A program made the position numbers and the translations under genes. DNA of 64,000 nucleotides from Candidatus Thiodiazotropha endoloripes. GTDB lineage: Bacteria; Pseudomonadota; Gammaproteobacteria; Chromatiales; Chromatiaceae. The stretch covers positions 1 through 64,000 of the forward strand of contig LVKA01000002.1 in the NCBI GenBank assembly GCA_001709035.1, in the 5' to 3' direction. Position 1 is the first letter of the stretch; each line of letters starts with the position of its first letter. This document shows positions 8,183-15,986 of the stretch, piece by piece. Under the pieces are notes generated by a model. That model was not told the DNA's origin. It worked only from the letters and a program-made list of their open reading frames with translations, and made no database searches.

Positions 8183-9211
8183 TTAATCCATGTAGTAGAA
8201 AAACTTTGGATAGGTGTTGAGGTCTGCTCGCAGACGGAACACCTTCTTCTTGGCCAGAACCTTGCGGATTTCACTGTTCGGATCCAGCAGATTGCCGAAT
8301 TTGCGGGCTCCAACCGGGCAGACCTCGACACAGGCTGTCCAGCGGCCCTTGCGGGTACGTTGCACACAGAAGCTGCACTTCTCGACAACCCCTTTCATAC
8401 GTGGACGATTACCAAGATAGTGAGTGACAGGATTCATCTCCTCCTTGGGTAGATTGGGTTCACCCCAATTGAAACGTCTTGCCCAGTAGGGGCAGGCGCC
8501 AATGCACATGCGGCAGCCAATGCACCAGTTGTAGTCGATGACGACAATACCATCCGGGTCCCGGTAGGTTGTTCGTACCGGGCAGACCTTGACGCAGGGC
8601 GGCTTCTCACACTGCATACACTGCATGGGGAAATAGAAGGCGTCCTTTTCCGGAACCTGTTCCGGTTCATAGTAGTGTTGGCCTTCCAGTACAACACCGG
8701 CTGGTTTGTAGGCATTACCGCCCACCTGAACGCCAAACGATTCCGGATAACCATGTTGATCCCTGTCCGTTTCTGAAAACTTTCCCTTTTCCATGCGTAA
8801 TACCCGGATCCACTCGATCTGCTGCTCATCTCCGCGAGACTGATTATTCTCGGCCACGCAGGCCTTCACGCATCGACGACAACCGATACACTTCTGGATA
8901 TTCAGTGCATATCCGAACAGAACTCCCTCAATGGAGGGCGTGCCATCGACCGTTACCTGCTTACCGTACTCTTCGGAATAGCGGGTCTCGAGTCGTTCGA
9001 TGGCCTGCTGTTTCTCCTCGTCCGTCATCAGTCGATAGTTCTTCTGGAAGTGCTCCTCCCATGTCACATTGGCTTTTGCCGGTTTCGGATCGGAGAGCAG
9101 CATTGCTGCACCGGAGAGTGAGGCCACCGTATAATTTCCCGCACTGCGCAGGAAATCCCGGCGGCTGGTGAGTTTGTTATCTTTTGTTTTGCTCGAATCT
9201 TGTTTCGGCAT
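8183..9211 (-). CDS. Tat-exported 4Fe-4S ferredoxin subunit, DsrO/HmcB-like
   Basis: The protein has 342 residues. A twin-arginine signal (TSRRDFLRSAG, ~15-25) sends the folded protein to the periplasm. Four cysteine groups follow: CIGCRRCVKAC, CMQCEKPPCVKVCP, CIGCRMCIGACP and a last pair, CSFC plus ACVEVCP, enough for up to four [4Fe-4S] clusters. The stretch YWARRFNW and the C-terminal end LNTYPKFFYYMD are typical of the DsrO/HmcB group. It forms the electron wire between the NrfD-like membrane protein encoded next and the tetraheme cytochrome. The start at 9211 has GAGGA upstream. Confidence 0.92.
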   Translation of the reverse strand: MPKQDSSKTKDNKLTSRRDFLRSAGNYTVASLSGAAMLLSDPKPAKANVTWEEHFQKNYRLMTDEEKQQAIERLETRYSEEYGKQVTVDGTPSIEGVLFGYALNIQKCIGCRRCVKACVAENNQSRGDEQQIEWIRVLRMEKGKFSETDRDQHGYPESFGVQVGGNAYKPAGVVLEGQHYYEPEQVPEKDAFYFPMQCMQCEKPPCVKVCPVRTTYRDPDGIVVIDYNWCIGCRMCIGACPYWARRFNWGEPNLPKEEMNPVTHYLGNRPRMKGVVEKCSFCVQRTRKGRWTACVEVCPVGARKFGNLLDPNSEIRKVLAKKKVFRLRADLNTYPKFFYYMD

Positions 9212-9264
9212 GGTTGTCCTCTGATCGAGTGGCTATCAAATAGGCGTGAACCAGCTCATGCTGC

Positions 9265-9600
9265 TCAGGTTTTATTGTTATAGTTGTCAATGAACGATTG
9301 CAGCATTGCCTCCTTCTCCTGGTTGGTCATTACCACATATTCTCTCTGACTGAGTTCTGTCTCTCCTTGTGTGGCATCTCGATGGTATTTCTGTTTCAAG
9401 TCAGGCTCTGGAACAGCATCGACAACGCTCTTCGCCAAGCCTGCGGTTCCGGTGACACCCACTGCACCGATGGCTGCCTGCCTGAAGAGTCGTCTGCGGA
9501 CTGGATTGGGCTCATCAGAGCTTTTCAGGTCAGACTTCTGCTGATTCTTATAATCGCCGAACAACCACTGCTCTATTCGATTGAGCCACTGTTTAATCAT
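9265..9600 (-). CDS. Small Tat-type protein, first gene of the NrfD operon
   Basis: The protein has 111 residues and GGAG 6-9 nt before the start. After a basic cytoplasmic-looking N-terminus comes a twin-arginine-like segment (PVRRRLFRQAAIGAVG, ~33-48) with a hydrophobic stretch, then ~60 hydrophilic residues. The tail YVVMTNQEKEAMLQSFI resembles YRLMTDEEKQQAIERL in the ferredoxin subunit encoded next, so the two share a Tat-plus-helix module, but this protein has no cysteines. It may be an anchor, chaperone or structural subunit of the complex. Its exact function is unknown. Confidence 0.8.
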   Translation of the reverse strand: MIKQWLNRIEQWLFGDYKNQQKSDLKSSDEPNPVRRRLFRQAAIGAVGVTGTAGLAKSVVDAVPEPDLKQKYHRDATQGETELSQREYVVMTNQEKEAMLQSFIDNYNNKT

Positions 9601-9761
9601 CTAGGTCTCCCCATGGCCTGTGTCAGTTATCACTTGATTTCGTAACAGGACACGATGCCAGTCGGCATCGATTCACTGTTGGCAGTAAGCAAGCCCGAAT
9701 GGCACAACACGCTGTTATGTTGGTTTTTATGGCAAACGTGCGAACTGATTCATGTGAAAAC

Positions 9762-9777
9762 AGCAATCCTTATGCCA
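9762..9777 (-). promoter_or_regulatory. Sigma-54 promoter of the NrfD-cytochrome operon
   Basis: On the minus strand the sequence is TGGCATAAGGATTGCT, a close match to TGGCACG-N4-TTGCW with GG (9776-9775) and GC (9764-9763) correctly spaced. Transcription would begin near 9751, giving a leader of about 150 nt before the start at 9600. The palindromic site at 9857-9869 lies about 80 bp upstream of the -24 element, a normal enhancer distance. Confidence 0.8.
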
Positions 9778-9852
9778 GATATGGAATGGTGCAGATATCC
9801 CTTTGTCTACTATGGAAAAAAATTAAACGGTAGAAAGCCAACGCAAACCAAT

Positions 9853-9869
9853 AACATGACAAATTGTCG
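9853..9869. promoter_or_regulatory. Candidate upstream activating sequence, second copy
   Basis: The 16-nt sequence AACATGACAAATTGTC is identical to 1015-1030. The palindrome runs 9857-9869 with 12 of 13 positions as in the first copy (last base G instead of A). It lies in the 577-nt gap 9601-10177, which holds no gene that I can support. The rest of that gap upstream of 10178 shows nothing definite. Confidence 0.65.
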
Positions 9870-10177
9870 TGCCAAACTATGGGGTGTTTGGTAAATGTCT
9901 GTTATTTAAAGAAAATTAATATGCCAATTTGGCGGGTCTCGATTTTGACCGAGCAACCCGGGTTGATTGTCGCTGTCGCACAGTAATAAACGCTTATAAG
10001 TTGTTCGTCGGGAGTGATGGAAAAGTGGCCATAGCCAGTGGTTAGGTCAGATTCAACTGATCTTCCGAGGGTGGGTTAATGGGGAGAAATGATCTGCTGT
10101 CTGATACTCAAAAACCATAAAAAAGGTAGGTCTATACTTCCATTAGGGTTAGCAGAACTGCATAAGGGGAGTACGCC

Positions 10178-11368
10178 ATGCCCACCTCCAAGAGCGTAAT
10201 TCAGAACGCTAAAAGAAAATTTGTTTGGTTACTGGGCGTGCTTCTTTTATTGACGATCGGTTGTGGAGGTGGTGGTGGAAGTGGCGACAGTAGTGACAGC
10301 GATACCCAGACTGATACCGACACAGTGGATGAGACAACACCGGATACAGACGATCAGTCAACAAGCTTCAATTTCCCACCACTGGACCTGTCGAAGGTTG
10401 AGTTCATACTCCCGCTCGGTGGAATGATCGGTAATCATGTCACACCAATCGATCACCAATACTATGTGGCCCCGGACTTCGGTGAGAATGAAGCCGTGGT
10501 GATCGATGTCTATGCTCCGGCTGATGGTACAGTGACCAGCATTCAGCACATGGGGAATTTCCATAACGATGACTACAGGTTTGTTGTCGATCACGCAAAC
10601 AATCTGCAATCGATCTACATCCATGTGGATAATCTTTCTGACAAATTGACTCCATTCGCGCCGACAGATGGTCAATACGTAAACACCAGCATCACTGTCG
10701 TTGCAGGGGAGGTTCTGGGCAGCTATTCCGGTTCTGTGGATTACAATCTGGTGGATTACAACATGACCCTGACGGGATTCATCAATCCCGGTAGTTACAA
10801 TGCAGAGCCCTGGAAGATTCACACACCGGACCCATTTGACTACTTTAACGACACCATCCGTGCGGCCCTGATGGCCAAGTCCCTGCGTACGGTAGAACCC
10901 ATCGGTGGAAAGATCGATCATGATATCAGTGGTCGACTCGTGGGTAACTGGTTCGAAGAGAATACCAACGGCTATGCCGGCCTGGACCAAAACAACTACT
11001 GGCTGGGGCATCTCTCTTTTGCCTACGACTATATCGTTCCAAGCCACATCATCGCCTCTTTCGGCGACTATGCGGGTGAGCAAAAACAGTTCGGGGTGCT
11101 TGGAAACACTCCGGATCCGGCAGAGGTCTCAATCTCAAGTGGTCTGGTCAAGTATGACCTGGTCAGCTACGACTACTACGACAATGGCATTCCCTGGGAC
11201 AGATCCAGCTTCACTCAGGGGCTGGAGATGGATAACTACACGTTTATCGATGCAGTAGTACTGGTTCAGCTGTTAGAGGAGGGGCGTCTGAAAGTCGAGA
11301 TCTTTCATGGTCAGACCTCTACCGATGTATCCGACTTCACAGAGGATGCCAAAACTTACGTCAGATAG
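10178..11368 (+). CDS. Lipoprotein with a distant M23/LytM-like domain
   Basis: The protein has 396 residues and an AAGGGGAG site before the ATG. The signal peptide ends in the lipobox LTIGC (Cys29), followed by a Gly-rich then Asp/Thr-rich linker. From ~65 on, PLGGMIGNHVTPIDHQYY, YAPADGTVTSIQ and VVDHANNLQSIYIHVD resemble the strand order of M23 metallopeptidases (duplicated-hybrid-motif fold), where an H-x3-D and an H-x-H bind zinc. Here the second motif reads IYIHVD rather than H-x-H, so peptidase activity is doubtful. The C-terminal ~180 residues match nothing that I know. It stands alone, divergent from the NrfD operon. Confidence 0.75.
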   Translation: MPTSKSVIQNAKRKFVWLLGVLLLLTIGCGGGGGSGDSSDSDTQTDTDTVDETTPDTDDQSTSFNFPPLDLSKVEFILPLGGMIGNHVTPIDHQYYVAPDFGENEAVVIDVYAPADGTVTSIQHMGNFHNDDYRFVVDHANNLQSIYIHVDNLSDKLTPFAPTDGQYVNTSITVVAGEVLGSYSGSVDYNLVDYNMTLTGFINPGSYNAEPWKIHTPDPFDYFNDTIRAALMAKSLRTVEPIGGKIDHDISGRLVGNWFEENTNGYAGLDQNNYWLGHLSFAYDYIVPSHIIASFGDYAGEQKQFGVLGNTPDPAEVSISSGLVKYDLVSYDYYDNGIPWDRSSFTQGLEMDNYTFIDAVVLVQLLEEGRLKVEIFHGQTSTDVSDFTEDAKTYVR

Positions 11369-11479
11369 AGTTTACAGGCCCAAGCCTAGACGAAACTGCA
11401 AGATTTTCTATCGACATCCCGACGAATGTCGGGGAGTTGAATGGATCAATCAACCAATCCGAGAACTCTCTGGTCCAGG

Positions 11480-12100
11480 CTAGCGATCAGGCCAGTAGCG
11501 ATAGTGCCCGGTAATCTGATAGTGGAACAAAATATCCTCGACAACTGGACCGGCACCAATGTTATGCACAATGAGAGGGGTGCGACTACCCTGATCGAGT
11601 TGATTACTGACAATGCCGATATGCGGGAGGTTCCCCGGTAACATCCAGGTCACCAGGTCCCCGGCCTGATAGTCTGCGGCATTTTGAGTCACGGGCAATG
11701 CGATGCCGTGTCGGCTAAAGAAGGTTTGTAAAATCGGAACCCGTCGATGATCGATATTCGGATCGGGCCGGGTCAATCCCCAGATTCTTTGTGAAGGGTA
11801 TTCACTGAAATGTTTGGCAATATCCTCATGCACAAGCTGTTGCAGATCCAGGTCTAAAGCACGATAGCTGCGAATTACTACATCGCTGCAGACTCCGATG
11901 TTGGAGGGTACATCCCCACCGGGGTAGGGAATCGAATAGTAGGAGCCATCATATCGCACCCTGTGTTGGGTACGTTCCAATGCGGCTGTTACCAGTGCGG
12001 TCTGGAAGGCATCAGATAAAACAGGTGTTGAAAATAAAAACAAGGTTATGAGAATAGATCCAGTGCAAAGTTGCGAAACAGAAGGGTTGAAAGGTTTCAT
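11480..12100 (-). CDS. DUF1287 family exported protein
   Basis: About 206 residues from Met at 12100, where a signal peptide begins (core ILITLFLFSTPVLS); an upstream start at 12172 adds 24 residues that do not fit a signal peptide. The conserved blocks of the family are all present: YPGGDVPSNIGVCSDVVIR (candidate catalytic Cys in GVCSD), VHEDIAKHF, NIDHRRVP, GDLVTWMLPG and HIGIVS. The Cys followed later by His suggests an NlpC/P60-like papain fold, hence a possible amidase, but no activity is established. It converges on the lipoprotein gene; the gap between them holds only a small GC-rich hairpin at 11418-11433. Confidence 0.85.
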   Translation of the reverse strand: MKPFNPSVSQLCTGSILITLFLFSTPVLSDAFQTALVTAALERTQHRVRYDGSYYSIPYPGGDVPSNIGVCSDVVIRSYRALDLDLQQLVHEDIAKHFSEYPSQRIWGLTRPDPNIDHRRVPILQTFFSRHGIALPVTQNAADYQAGDLVTWMLPGNLPHIGIVSNQLDQGSRTPLIVHNIGAGPVVEDILFHYQITGHYRYWPDR

Positions 12101-12594
12101 GGTGTTGTAAAAAGTGCTCTGGGTTATTGGCTCAATCTGCTGATGATAATCGTACTTTGTCGTCGAATACACCGAAAACAGTCAGTCAGTAACCGCTTCC
12201 GCCTGGGACCGGGCTGAGACAATCGGCTGAATTCCACTGGATATTGCAGCGTCATCTCCAAATCCGGGATATGGCCAACTGAAGAGGAAAAGCCAGAGGC
12301 TTAAAGCGAGTCGTCCTGAGTTGAAAATTACTCTATTTGTGGTTTTGGCAACAGGGAGATGATGGGGTATGGGTGATGGTTTTGTAAGCCCGCACCAAGC
12401 GTAAAATTGCTGCCAATTCAACAAATTGCAGACTTTATAATGGAAGAAAAGGGAAATAATATACCCATAAACGTCATATTACTATAAAATAGGTAAAAAA
12501 GTACCCATTTTGCATTGAAATTACGTTTGCTTATGGCTAATCTTGGGTAATAATATATCTTTAATATGTATGAAGTCTCTATAAAAGGAAAAAA
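12101..12594. other. AT-rich intergenic region upstream of hipBA
   Basis: About 490 nt between the DUF1287 gene and hipB. The half next to hipB (12430-12594) is much richer in A and T than its surroundings and presumably carries the hipBA promoter. A GGTA-N6-TACC inverted repeat at 12492-12505 has the shape of HipB-type operators but is short. A minus-strand frame at 12182-12424 starts with TTG without a clear ribosome binding site, and I do not call it a gene. Confidence 0.4.
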
Positions 12595-12948
12595 ATGACC
12601 TCTAGAAACCTTTATAGGATGAGTGATCGAGCGCTGGCATCGGAAGTGGGGGAGCGCATCGAACAGTTGCGTCTTGAAGCCAATATAACCCAGAAGACGA
12701 TTGCGGATCAGTTGGGTATAACAGCAAAAACCTACCGCTCGACGATCCAGGGGCATGGCAAGTTCGAGACCATGATCGGGATTTTGCGGGTATTGGGTAA
12801 GCTGGAACTGGTGGAGGCTTTTGTGCCTGAGACCCCGTTAAGTCCACTGATGCTGATGGAGCTCAAGGGACGTAAGCGGAAGCGGGCTGCACCCGCAAAA
12901 GAAGAGGCCGTTCGGATGGAGGATGTAAAGGATGATCTGGGATGGTAG
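12595..12948 (+). CDS. hipB: HipB-like XRE-family antitoxin
   Basis: The protein has 117 residues; AAGGA precedes the ATG. The N-terminal half is a Cro/C1-type helix-turn-helix (EQLRLEANITQKTIADQLG then TAKTYRSTIQG), and the tail is basic then acidic (RKRKRAAPAKEEAVRM). It overlaps the hipA start by 7 nt, the usual order for hipBA. HipB proteins bind operator DNA and the HipA kinase, repressing the operon and neutralising the toxin. The C-terminal tail is the likely HipA-contacting part. Confidence 0.85.
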   Translation: MTSRNLYRMSDRALASEVGERIEQLRLEANITQKTIADQLGITAKTYRSTIQGHGKFETMIGILRVLGKLELVEAFVPETPLSPLMLMELKGRKRKRAAPAKEEAVRMEDVKDDLGW

Positions 12949-14237
12949 ATAAGATCCAGATAGCTCAAGTGAAGCTGTGGGGCGAACTGGTTGGTGCGCT
13001 GGCATTTGATGAGCAGAATGGATTGGGCACATTTGAATACACCAAATCGTGGCGCGAGAGTGGGTTGCAGCTATCACCACTGCATCTGCCGCTCAGTGAT
13101 CGAAAATTCCAGTTTCCCGAGTTGAACCGGGCTACCTACAAAGGCTTACCGGCCGCCTTTGCCGATTCATTGCCGGATGATTTCGGTAACGCCGTGATTG
13201 ATGCCTGGTTGGCGCGTCAGGGGAGGGATCCGGGCTCCTTCACCCCGGTTGAGCGGCTGCAGTATATGGGGCAGCGTGGCATGGGCGCGTTGGAGTATTT
13301 TCCGCAACCGGGTGATCGGCCCAGAAAAGATGGGGAGCTCAATCTTGAGAGTCTGGCAGAGATGGCGCAGAAGGTGATTGATGGTCGTGCCAATCTGCAG
13401 CTGGATGCGGACACAAATGGTCTCGAGACCCTGTTTCAGGTCGGGACTTCAGCCGGTGGAGCCCGTGCAAAGGCGGTTGTTGCCGTAGACAAGGCTCGGC
13501 GTAGAATTCGCAGTGGTCAGGTGGCGCTGGAAGATGGATATGAGCACTATTTGCTTAAGTTCGATGGGATTGTAGAGTCAAGCCGATCCCAGCAGACATT
13601 CGGGGATCCTCAGGGATATGGCCGGATGGAATATGCCTACTATTTGATGGCCAGGGCGGTCGGTATTGATATCTCTGAGTGTGAGTTACTGCAGGAAGGG
13701 GATCGGGCGCATTTTCTCACCAGACGATTTGATCGGGACGGTAATCGAAAGCTTCACTACCAATCGCTTTGTGCCATGGATCATGCGGATTACAGGCAGC
13801 CTGGCCACTACAGCTATGAAGCGCTATTCGGTGTATTGCGCAGTTTACGTTTCAATCGTCCGACAGCGCTGGAACTCTACCGGCGGATGGTTTTCAATAT
13901 CGTGGCGCGCAATCAGGATGATCACACCAAGAACTTTGGTTTTCTGATGCAGCGCGATGGCAGTTGGACTCTGGCGCCGGCTTTCGATCTCGCCTACAGC
14001 TACAGAGCGGACTCGAAGTGGGTCAACAGTCATCAGTTGACACTGAATGGCAAGCGGGATGACTTCTCTTTGGCTGATCTGTTACAACCGGCAGAGCGCT
14101 TCAGGCCAGAGGCGAAAAGGATCATCCAGCAGATCACCGACACGGTGGCCGATTGGCCCCGCTATGCAGCAAAGGCAGGGGTGCCTAAGAAGCTGTCAGA
14201 GGTGATTAAAAAGAACCATCGGCTGAATCTCACTTGA
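12942..14237 (+). CDS. hipA: HipA-like serine/threonine kinase toxin
   Basis: The protein has 431 residues, the usual HipA length. The N-terminal couple_hipA domain (~1-110: VKLWGELVGAL, LPLSDRKF, LPDDFGN) is followed by the kinase-like HipA_C domain. The flexible P-loop TSAGGARAK aligns with the E. coli loop that contains autophosphorylated Ser150. The catalytic region NQDDHTKNFGF and the metal-binding PAFDLAYS are intact, so the kinase should be active. HipA of E. coli phosphorylates glutamyl-tRNA synthetase; the target here cannot be read from sequence. Coupled to hipB. Confidence 0.92.
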   Translation: MVDKIQIAQVKLWGELVGALAFDEQNGLGTFEYTKSWRESGLQLSPLHLPLSDRKFQFPELNRATYKGLPAAFADSLPDDFGNAVIDAWLARQGRDPGSFTPVERLQYMGQRGMGALEYFPQPGDRPRKDGELNLESLAEMAQKVIDGRANLQLDADTNGLETLFQVGTSAGGARAKAVVAVDKARRRIRSGQVALEDGYEHYLLKFDGIVESSRSQQTFGDPQGYGRMEYAYYLMARAVGIDISECELLQEGDRAHFLTRRFDRDGNRKLHYQSLCAMDHADYRQPGHYSYEALFGVLRSLRFNRPTALELYRRMVFNIVARNQDDHTKNFGFLMQRDGSWTLAPAFDLAYSYRADSKWVNSHQLTLNGKRDDFSLADLLQPAERFRPEAKRIIQQITDTVADWPRYAAKAGVPKKLSEVIKKNHRLNLT

Positions 14238-14364
14238 GCGTCAGGCGAACACACTCTAATTACACTGGCGATTAGCTGAACAGGCTATCGCGCCAAATTA
14301 AAAAACTGATTACCAGGATTCCTCAATAATCTGCCATACAAGCGAGAGCGGTAGTTGAAAAGTC

Positions 14365-15564
14365 TTAAGCTCCGTTATGTTGGGCTATGACTCCCTTGTA
14401 AACAATCGCGGAGACATTTCGAATGATCTCGCTGCGTGAACGTATCCAACTAGTATAGTTCTGGGCACTGCGTTGCTTTTCAATGATGCCGATCAGAATG
14501 TAGGGATAGCGCTTACCATTTGCACCTTTGACACTTAAAATCCCCATATCGCCGCAGACTCGCGCGGTGCTGCCGGTTTTATTGTAGACACGGGTTCCCT
14601 TGGGGACTTCAGGCACCCCGGTATAGATGCGGTCGGAGCTGGACAGGGCCATCAGACGCTTGATCTCCCGGGCGCCGGCGATCTTTTTGTTCCAGACGGC
14701 ATACAGGAATCGACTGTAGTCATGTACCGACGCCCTGTTTTTATAGGTTCGTCCGTTTGCGGGAATATACTCAATCAGCCGAGTATCCTGAAAGATCGCC
14801 GGATAGTGCTTCTCAAGAATCCTTTGCACACTTTTCGGGCCTCCTACCTGTCGCATCACCCAATTGGTTGAGGGATTGTTGGAGTGCTGGATCATGCGTT
14901 GCATGTGGCGACGGCTTTTCGGCCCATACACAAGTTTTCCCTGCTTCACTTTATGGAAAAATGCGGCTGCGATAAAAGGCTTGACCAGACTGGCAGCCTG
15001 GAACTGGGTATCCTCGTTGATGGTGACCAGCTTCTTACCTGTGGTGAAGTCGAATACGGACCAACCGGTACGTTCGTCTCTGGCGATCTTGCCGCTACGA
15101 CGCAACTCACTAATATAGGCTTCCACGGCCGTTTCCAGATCCTGGATCTGCTTGCGTTGTGAAACCGTCTTGACCATCTTGACCGGCTTGCTGGTAGGCT
15201 CGATTTTCTGGGGCAGGGCCGCAGTGCCTGCGAGTTGCCAGTTGCGTGCCTTGATCGGGCTTACAGCATCCAGCCCCCGGGCGCGCAACAGTTTCGAATG
15301 GGATTTAACCACCCGTGACGTGGATTCGTTATTGCCGTTACGCCTGTAGACCAGGCCATACAGGTCACCTTTGGTGACGACTTTCAGATGCTTGGCGACT
15401 CTGGGGCCTAGAATATGGGCGACTTGGACCCGGTAATCCTGAACGCTGCTTAGATTGCGCGACCAGACATAGGAGATATCGTAACCCTGGGCTGCCACGG
15501 CAGGAAGCGACATCATGAGTGAGAGTAGAAGAGCCGCCAGAATGGTGTAATGCTTTGAAAACAT
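14365..15564 (-). CDS. Exported serine hydrolase of the class A beta-lactamase fold
   Basis: The protein has 399 residues with a signal peptide (ILAALLLSLMMSLPAVAA). Residues ~26-130 form a separate N-terminal domain rich in basic residues, possibly cell-wall binding, followed by a linker. The C-terminal ~250 residues carry SLVK (S-x-x-K nucleophile), SNN in place of SDN, and KTG (NKTGST). I cannot find a clear omega-loop E-x3-N, so a true beta-lactamase is not assured; a peptidoglycan-processing or accessory hydrolase is equally possible. It stands alone; its upstream gap is AT-rich. Confidence 0.82.
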   Translation of the reverse strand: MFSKHYTILAALLLSLMMSLPAVAAQGYDISYVWSRNLSSVQDYRVQVAHILGPRVAKHLKVVTKGDLYGLVYRRNGNNESTSRVVKSHSKLLRARGLDAVSPIKARNWQLAGTAALPQKIEPTSKPVKMVKTVSQRKQIQDLETAVEAYISELRRSGKIARDERTGWSVFDFTTGKKLVTINEDTQFQAASLVKPFIAAAFFHKVKQGKLVYGPKSRRHMQRMIQHSNNPSTNWVMRQVGGPKSVQRILEKHYPAIFQDTRLIEYIPANGRTYKNRASVHDYSRFLYAVWNKKIAGAREIKRLMALSSSDRIYTGVPEVPKGTRVYNKTGSTARVCGDMGILSVKGANGKRYPYILIGIIEKQRSAQNYTSWIRSRSEIIRNVSAIVYKGVIAQHNGA

Positions 15565-15986
15565 GACTTGCTAATTTAGATATTCAAAATTAAATCAATG
15601 AATTACTGGTCTATTTTAGAGTAATTTCATGAAAATTGGCAAGTATTGACCAACAGACGGCGAAAGATCAATGCCGATTGATAAGATGGGAACAGGACTT
15701 GAGCTGAATCAAGCGACTGAAATAAATCAAAACAGGTACTCTGAAGTGATATTCCCTATGCCAGTTTGGGATCGTGTTCAACAATCGATTGATATGAGAT
15801 ATTCAGGAGCTGCAGTTGATTGACGGGATGAAATACGACGATAAAAAAATTGTGAATCTCTGTAGCTTGGTCACATGAACAACTGGCTGAGTTCAGTGGC
15901 CATAGCAGATGAATGATCCAGCGTCTTGAGTGTGTTCATCGCGCAGTATTGGAATCATTGAAACGGTTACAGCAGTAGAATATAGA
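15565..15986. other. Intergenic region, nothing recognised
   Basis: About 420 nt between the divergent serine hydrolase and phosphatase-like genes. It is AT-rich next to the hydrolase start and must hold both promoters, but I see no gene, RNA or clear regulatory motif in it. Confidence 0.5.

Noticed and set aside
6915-9211. Possible polysulfide, tetrathionate or nitrite reductase
   Set aside because: The ferredoxin and NrfD subunits fit such enzymes, but no molybdopterin or NrfA-type catalytic gene is present in the window.
9864-9874. TGGCACG directly beside the palindrome at 9857-9869, minus strand
   Set aside because: The -24 half is perfect, but the -12 half reads TTTG instead of TTGC at the required spacing, so it is not a sigma-54 promoter.
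11418-11433. Hairpin CCCGAC-GAAT-GTCGGG after the lipoprotein gene
   Set aside because: Six base pairs without a T tract; too weak to call a terminator.
12182-12424. Minus-strand frame of 80 codons with one hydrophobic stretch
   Set aside because: It starts with TTG, has no clear ribosome binding site or recognisable family, and lies in the region between DUF1287 and hipB.
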